Positions 6,115 through 10,005 of a stretch of 10,005 bases of DNA are shown in pieces. Source of the DNA: Falsiroseomonas sp035644895. GTDB taxonomy: Bacteria > Pseudomonadota > Alphaproteobacteria > Acetobacterales > Acetobacteraceae. The stretch covers positions 1 through 10,005 of the forward strand of contig DASQNQ010000157.1 of assembly GCA_035644895.1 (NCBI GenBank), read 5' to 3'. Both the position numbers and the translations under genes were made by a program. Below the pieces are notes generated by a model. The model made no database searches, was not told the origin of the DNA, and was given only the letters and a program-made list of their open reading frames with translations. Position 1 is the first letter of the stretch. Each line of letters starts with the position of its first letter.

Positions 6115-6912
6115 ATGGCCGGGGAAGGCAGTCCCGTCCCGCTGTTCAGCTGGCGGCACGTCGCCTTCTTCCACCGCGTCTTCACGCGCTTCTTCGGGCG
6201 GCACATGGGGGCCTGCCGCCTCGCACGCTGGTCCTGGCGCGACGCGCCGCCGGGCGTGCCGGTGGTGGCCTTCGCCAACCATCCCTCCTGGTGGGACGGC
6301 GTCGCCTTCATGCTGCTGACCCAGGCCCTGTTCCCGGGCCGGCCCATGTTCTCGCCGATCGACGCCGAGGCGCTGAAGAAGTACGGCTTCATGCGCCGCA
6401 TCGGCGTCTTCGGGATCGAGACAGGCACGCCGCGTGGCGCGGTGCGCTTCCTGCGGACGGCGGAGGAGGTGCTGGCCACGCCGGACCACATGCTCTGGAT
6501 GAACGCGCCGGGCCGGTTCTGCGACGTGCGGGAGCGGCCGGTGCCCATCGTCCCTGGCCTGACGCGCCTGCCGGAGATCGCGCCCGGTGCGGTGTTCGTG
6601 CCGCTCGCCCTCGACTACCCGTTCTGGACGGAGCGCCGCGCGGAGATGCTGGCGGCCTTCGGCGAGCCCATCCCGGCGTCCGAGTTGCTGACGCTCGACC
6701 GGGACGCGCGCGCCGCGCGGCTCTCGGCGGCGCTGGCCGCGACGATGGACCGGCTCGCCGAGGACGCGATCAGCCGCGACCCCGCCCGGTTCGAGACGCT
6801 GGTGCAGGGCCAGCAGGGGATGGGCGGCATCTACCAGGGCTGGCGGCGCCTCCGCGCGCTCCTGGGCGGTGAACGCTTCGACCCCCGCCACGACACCTCG
6901 GCAAGGGCATGA
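6115..6912 (+). CDS. Lysophospholipid-type acyltransferase, probable carotenoid glycoside acyltransferase
   Basis: A 265-residue member of the PlsC/LPLAT acyltransferase superfamily. Motif I is NHPSWWD (55-61), giving the catalytic HX4D pair His56 and Asp61. The substrate-binding motif that is normally FPEGTRS is replaced by NAPGRFCDVRERP (130-142). The fourth motif is VFVPLALDYPFW (160-171). No long membrane span is obvious; membrane association is likely through hydrophobic patches. It starts 3 nt after the CrtP-like gene and overlaps the CrtQ-like gene by 4 nt, so it should act in the same pathway. The likely job is esterifying a fatty acid to the sugar of a glycosylated C30 carotenoid, the step done by CrtO in Staphylococcus. 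It does not resemble the CrtO sequence type I know, so this would be an analogous enzyme. A phospholipid or glycolipid acyltransferase role cannot be excluded. Confidence 0.78.
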   Translation: MAGEGSPVPLFSWRHVAFFHRVFTRFFGRHMGACRLARWSWRDAPPGVPVVAFANHPSWWDGVAFMLLTQALFPGRPMFSPIDAEALKKYGFMRRIGVFGIETGTPRGAVRFLRTAEEVLATPDHMLWMNAPGRFCDVRERPVPIVPGLTRLPEIAPGAVFVPLALDYPFWTERRAEMLAAFGEPIPASELLTLDRDARAARLSAALAATMDRLAEDAISRDPARFETLVQGQQGMGGIYQGWRRLRALLGGERFDPRHDTSARA

Positions 6913-8024
6913 CGATGGACCTCTTTCCGCTCTGGGCCTGGATCGCGCTGGCGCTCGCCACCATGCCGGCGGGCTTCGGCGTGGCGAACCTGTTCCTGCT
7001 GCGCCCGCCATCGGGCCGCGCGCCGGAGGGGGCGATGGTGTCCATCCTCGTCCCCGCCCGCAACGAGGAGGCGAACATCGCCGCCTGCGTCGAGGCGGCG
7101 CTGGCCTCCCGCGGCGTCGCGGTGGAGGTGGTGGTGATGGACGACGGCTCCACCGACCGGACAGCCGAGGTCGTGCAGGGCATCGCGGCGCGCGACCCGC
7201 GCGTGCGGCTCGAATCCGCCCCGCCCCTGCCGGCCGGCTGGACCGGCAAGGTCCATGCCTGCGCCCGCCTGGCGGAGGCCGCGCGGGGGACGCACCTCCT
7301 GTTCATCGACGCCGATGTCCGCCTCGCGCCCGATGCGGCGGCGCTGATGGCGGGCCATGCCGCGCGGACCGGCGCCGCGATGGTGACGGGCGTGCCCCGG
7401 CAGGTGATCGGCAGCCTCGGTGAGGCCGCGACGGTGCCGATGATCAACTTCCTGCTGGTGGCCTACCTGCCCGGCGGCGGCCGCGCCTTCACGCGCCGGC
7501 CGGAACTGGCCGCGGCCTGCGGCCAGCTCGTGCTGGTGGAGCGCACGGCCTACGAGGCCGCGGGCGGCCACGCCGCCATCCGCTCCGTGCTGCATGACGG
7601 CTTGCAGCTCGCGCGGCGGATGCGCGCGCAGGGCGCGGGGACCGAGGTGGTGGAGGGCGCGGGGCTCGCCACCTGCCGCATGTACCGCGGTTTCGCGGAG
7701 GCCTGGGCGGGCTTCAGCAAGAACGCGCATGAGGGCATGGCCACGCCGGTCGGCCTGCCGATCTGGACCGTGCTGCTGGCCGGCGCGCATCTCTGGCCCT
7801 TCATGCTGCTGCCGGCGCCGGCGGCGTTCCTGGCGCTGGCCCTGGTGCTCGCGCTGCGCGTCGCGATCACGCTGCGGGCGCGGGAGCCGTGGTGGACCAT
7901 CCCGCTGCATCCGGTCACCGTGGCCGTCGCGCTCGCGATCCAGTGGGTGGCCTTCACGCGCCGGCTGATGGGCCGCCCCGCGGGATGGAAGGGCCGCGCC
8001 TACCAGGCGGCTGGCAAGGCCTGA
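6909..8024 (+). CDS. crtQ: CrtQ-like family 2 glycosyltransferase
   Basis: A 371-residue membrane-bound GT2 (GT-A fold) glycosyltransferase. An N-terminal membrane helix (about residues 7-31) precedes PARNEE (49-54), DDGSTDRT (78-85, nucleotide-sugar binding), GWTGKVHACA and the DAD metal-binding motif (134-136). LHDGLQLAR with Asp230 is the likely catalytic-base region. GFSKNAHEGM follows, then two or three C-terminal membrane helices (about 285-350) and the ending WKGRAYQ. This ending, together with the GK-HAC and FRMY-like segments, matches staphylococcal CrtQ (GKSHAC, FRMYQEGF, WKGRQYS) as I recall it. Hopanoid-cluster HpnB is a related alternative. The role inferred is transfer of a sugar to a diaponeurosporenoate-type acceptor. 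ATG 6909 overlaps the previous TGA (ATGA); ATG 6915 is better spaced from AAGGG (6903-6907) and may be the true start. Confidence 0.8.
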   Translation: MTMDLFPLWAWIALALATMPAGFGVANLFLLRPPSGRAPEGAMVSILVPARNEEANIAACVEAALASRGVAVEVVVMDDGSTDRTAEVVQGIAARDPRVRLESAPPLPAGWTGKVHACARLAEAARGTHLLFIDADVRLAPDAAALMAGHAARTGAAMVTGVPRQVIGSLGEAATVPMINFLLVAYLPGGGRAFTRRPELAAACGQLVLVERTAYEAAGGHAAIRSVLHDGLQLARRMRAQGAGTEVVEGAGLATCRMYRGFAEAWAGFSKNAHEGMATPVGLPIWTVLLAGAHLWPFMLLPAPAAFLALALVLALRVAITLRAREPWWTIPLHPVTVAVALAIQWVAFTRRLMGRPAGWKGRAYQAAGKA

Positions 8025-9635
8025 ATGAGCCAGGCCTACGCCACGCCGACGCGCGACCACGACCAGGAGAACTTCCCGACCGCCTCCCGGCTGCTCGCGC
8101 CCGCGCTGCGGGGCAAGGTCATGGCCTTCTACCGCTTCGTCCGCGCGGCGGACGACATCGCGGACAGCCCGGACCTCGCGCCGGGTCAGAAGCTCGCGCG
8201 GCTCGACGCGATGGAGGCGATGCTCGACGACCCCGCCGGCCCGCTGCGCGAGGTCGGCACCGGGGAGGCGCGGAAGGTGCTCGACGCCTTCCGTCAGGAC
8301 GCGACGCAGACGCGCTACGACACCTGGGCGGAGCTGGAGGCCTACTGCACCCGCAGCGCCGACCCCGTCGGACGCATGCTGCTGCGCCTGCATGGGGAGG
8401 CCGACCCGGAGGCGGTCCGCGCCGCGGACGCGCTCTGCACCGCGCTGCAGGTGCTGAACCACCTGCAGGACCTGGTGCCGGACCGCGACGCGCTCGACCG
8501 CATCTACCTGCCCGTGCCCTGGATGGCCGAGGCGGGCGGCGAGGAGGCGTTCTTCGCGCCAGCCAATGCAGGGCCGCGGCGCGCCGTGCTGGATGCGGCG
8601 CTCGACAGGGTGGAGGCGGCGCTCGAGGTCGCAGCGCCCCTGCCGCGCGTCCTGCGCTCCCGCCTCCGGCGCCAGGCGGCGGTGACGCTCGCCTGCGCGC
8701 GCCTCCTGCTCGCGCGCCTGCGCGCCGCCGACCCCGTGGCGGGGCGCGTCGCGCTGACGCGCGGCGACTTCGCTCGCGCGGCGCTCGCCGCCGTGCTGCC
8801 CACGCCCTCCGACGCCGCGATCGTGCGGGCCCGCGTCGCGGCCGCGCGTTCCTCCTTCGCGCGCGGCATGGCGGTGCTGAAGGGGGAGCGGCGGCGGGCG
8901 CTGTTCGCCGTCTACGCCTTCTGCCGCGCCGTGGACGACATCGCCGACGGCGCGATGCCGGAGGCGGAGAAGCGCCGCTTCCTGGCGGAGTGGCGCGGGA
9001 AGCTGCACGCCCCCAACTGCGCCCTGTCGCGCGAATTGCTGCACGCCCGCACCGCCTTCGCCCTGCCGCTCACGGAGTGCGAGGCGATGGTCGCGGGGAT
9101 GGAGACGGACAGTGCCCCGCGCCTGCGCCTCGCGGACGAGGCCGCGCTCGACCTCTACTGCCGGCGCGTCGCGGGCTCGGTCGGCGCGATGGCCGTGCGG
9201 ATCTTCGGCGCCCCGGATGCGGAGGGCTTCGGCCTCGCCCTCGGGCGCACCTTCCAGCTCGTGAACATCCTGCGCGACCTCGACGAGGACGCGTCGCGGG
9301 AGCGCGTCTACCTGCCCCTCTCGCTGCTGGCCGCGCACGGCATCGCGGACGGCCCCGCCGCGGCGATCCTGCGCGACCCCCGGCTTGAGCGCGTCTGCGC
9401 CGAGATCGCCGCGCGGGCGGAGCGCGGCTTCGCGGAGGCCGAGGCGGAGCTGGCGCGCTTCGACGCCCGAGCGCTCAAGCCCGCGCGCGTCATGATGTGG
9501 GGCTACCGGCGGCTGCTCGCGCGCATGCAGGCCCAGGGCTTCGCGGCCCCGCGGCCGCGCGTGCGCCTCTCGGCGCCGGAGCGGCTCACGATGGCGGCCC
9601 TCGCCCTCTCCCCACGCATGACGGTGCCCCAATGA
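8025..9635 (+). CDS. hpnC-hpnD: HpnC-HpnD fusion: bifunctional squalene-pathway prenyl synthase
   Basis: One uninterrupted 536-residue frame contains two complete squalene/phytoene-synthase-like domains. Residues ~1-260 match HpnC (hydroxysqualene synthase): ENFPTAS (15-21), FYRFVRAADDIAD (35-47), YCTRSADPVGRMLLRLHGE and the second Asp motif LNHLQDLVPD (144-153). Residues ~268-536 match HpnD (presqualene diphosphate synthase): YAFCRAVDDIAD (297-308), GMETD (358-362), YCRRVAGSVG (378-387) and NILRDLDED (414-422). All Asp-rich motifs for Mg2+-diphosphate binding are intact in both halves. HpnD joins two farnesyl diphosphates to presqualene diphosphate and HpnC converts that to hydroxysqualene. 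The usual arrangement, as I know it, is two separate ~270-290-residue proteins. The junction is a short segment around residues 259-267 (PTPSDAAIV). GTG at 8823 could be an internal start for HpnD, but HpnC has no stop of its own. The start ATG abuts the previous TGA, and the end overlaps hpnE (ATGA). Confidence 0.9.
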   Translation: MSQAYATPTRDHDQENFPTASRLLAPALRGKVMAFYRFVRAADDIADSPDLAPGQKLARLDAMEAMLDDPAGPLREVGTGEARKVLDAFRQDATQTRYDTWAELEAYCTRSADPVGRMLLRLHGEADPEAVRAADALCTALQVLNHLQDLVPDRDALDRIYLPVPWMAEAGGEEAFFAPANAGPRRAVLDAALDRVEAALEVAAPLPRVLRSRLRRQAAVTLACARLLLARLRAADPVAGRVALTRGDFARAALAAVLPTPSDAAIVRARVAAARSSFARGMAVLKGERRRALFAVYAFCRAVDDIADGAMPEAEKRRFLAEWRGKLHAPNCALSRELLHARTAFALPLTECEAMVAGMETDSAPRLRLADEAALDLYCRRVAGSVGAMAVRIFGAPDAEGFGLALGRTFQLVNILRDLDEDASRERVYLPLSLLAAHGIADGPAAAILRDPRLERVCAEIAARAERGFAEAEAELARFDARALKPARVMMWGYRRLLARMQAQGFAAPRPRVRLSAPERLTMAALALSPRMTVPQ

Positions 9636-10005
9636 CGGTGCATGTCGTCGGCGCGGGCGTCGCGGGGCTCGCCGCCGCCATCGCGCTCGCCCGGGCCGGG
9701 CGGCGCGTGGCCCTGCATGAGGGCGCTCCCTCGGCCGGCGGGCGGGCGCGGGCGCTGCCCGACGGGTCCGACAACGGCACCCACGCGCTGCTCGGCGCCA
9801 ACACCGCGGCGCTGCACTTCCTGGAGACGATCGGGGCCCGCGCGCACTGGATCGAGCCGGAGCCGACAGGCCTGCCGGTGCTCGATCTCGAGGATGGCAG
9901 CGCGCGGCGCGTCGCGCTCTCGCCGCTGGCCTGGGCATCGCCCGCGCGGCGCCCGGCGGGCCTCACCGTCGCCGGGCTGATCGCGCTGCTGTGGCTGGCC
10001 GCGCC
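9632..10005 (+). CDS. hpnE: HpnE, hydroxysqualene dehydroxylase (3' truncated by window end)
   Basis: The frame opens at ATG 9632, overlapping the HpnC-HpnD stop by 4 nt (ATGA), and stays open to the window end, giving 124 codons of an expected ~420. It begins with the FAD-binding motif VHVVGAGVAGLAAA (GxGxxG, residues 7-12), then LHEGAPSAGGRARA with Glu30 and GGR, then DNGTHALLGAN (47-57). The last corresponds to the DNGxHxLLxxN signature of the HpnE family of FAD-dependent amine-oxidase-like proteins. HpnE reductively removes the hydroxyl of hydroxysqualene to give squalene, completing the HpnCDE route. Tight coupling to the fused synthase supports this. The remaining sequence lies outside the window, so integrity of the C-terminal FAD motif cannot be judged. 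Confidence 0.88.
   Translation, partial: MTVHVVGAGVAGLAAAIALARAGRRVALHEGAPSAGGRARALPDGSDNGTHALLGANTAALHFLETIGARAHWIEPEPTGLPVLDLEDGSARRVALSPLAWASPARRPAGLTVAGLIALLWLAA

Noticed and set aside
6909..8024. Assignment of the glycosyltransferase as hopanoid-associated HpnB
   Set aside because: The GT2 core is similar, but GKVHAC, FRMY-like spacing and the WKGRAYQ ending fit CrtQ better, and the neighbours are carotenoid-type genes.
8790..8840. Sequencing error merging separate hpnC and hpnD genes
   Set aside because: The frame stays coding-like on both sides of the junction and no stop-plus-ATG arrangement is visible. An error cannot be excluded without reads, but nothing in the sequence suggests one.
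6831..9938. Minus-strand open frame of 1035 codons over the crtQ-like, hpnC-hpnD and hpnE genes, with similar ones at 2611-4332 and 4402-7011
   Set aside because: Each opposes motif-rich + strand genes. The predicted proteins are Arg/His/Gly/Ala-biased with no family motifs, so they are compositional shadows.

Overview
This is a very GC-rich, densely coding window with every recognisable gene on the + strand. The gene content suggests an alphaproteobacterium, most likely of the Acetobacteraceae (Roseomonas-like) type. The reasons are the base composition, the HpnC/HpnD/HpnE squalene route, a DUF3140-type protein of the form I associate with such bacteria, and C30-carotenoid-type genes. The taxonomic placement is inference.

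Layout. (1) Bases 2-901 hold the 3' part of a gene joining a DUF3140-like domain to a long Ser/Thr/Ala/Gly/Lys/Arg tail resembling bacterial histone-H1-like proteins. A strong internal ribosome-binding site and ATG lie at the domain junction, and a perfect 11-bp hairpin follows the stop. (2) Bases 975-2585 encode an acyl-CoA dehydrogenase of the large DmdC-like subfamily. (3) Bases 2641 to the window end form one tight cluster: a CrtN-like desaturase, a CrtP-like oxygenase, a lysophospholipid-type acyltransferase, a CrtQ-like glycosyltransferase, a single-ORF HpnC-HpnD fusion, and the 5' part of hpnE. From the CrtP-like gene onward the junctions are 3 nt apart, abutting, or ATGA overlaps, so this is an operon.

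How the genes fit together. HpnD (FPP to presqualene diphosphate), HpnC (to hydroxysqualene) and HpnE (to squalene) supply C30 squalene. The desaturase would build the conjugated chain, the CrtP-like enzyme would oxidise a terminal methyl, CrtQ would add a sugar and the acyltransferase would acylate it. This is the logic of staphyloxanthin synthesis, but starting from squalene rather than from CrtM-made dehydrosqualene. No aldehyde dehydrogenase for the acid-forming step is visible. The end product is inferred.

The most unusual structures are the HpnC-HpnD fusion, the DUF3140/H1-like fusion with its internal start, and a ~185-bp near-palindromic, five-hairpin element (4261-4445) inside the operon between the two desaturase-family genes. 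No tRNA, rRNA, CRISPR array or transposase gene was seen. The long minus-strand reading frames are GC-rich shadows of the + strand genes.
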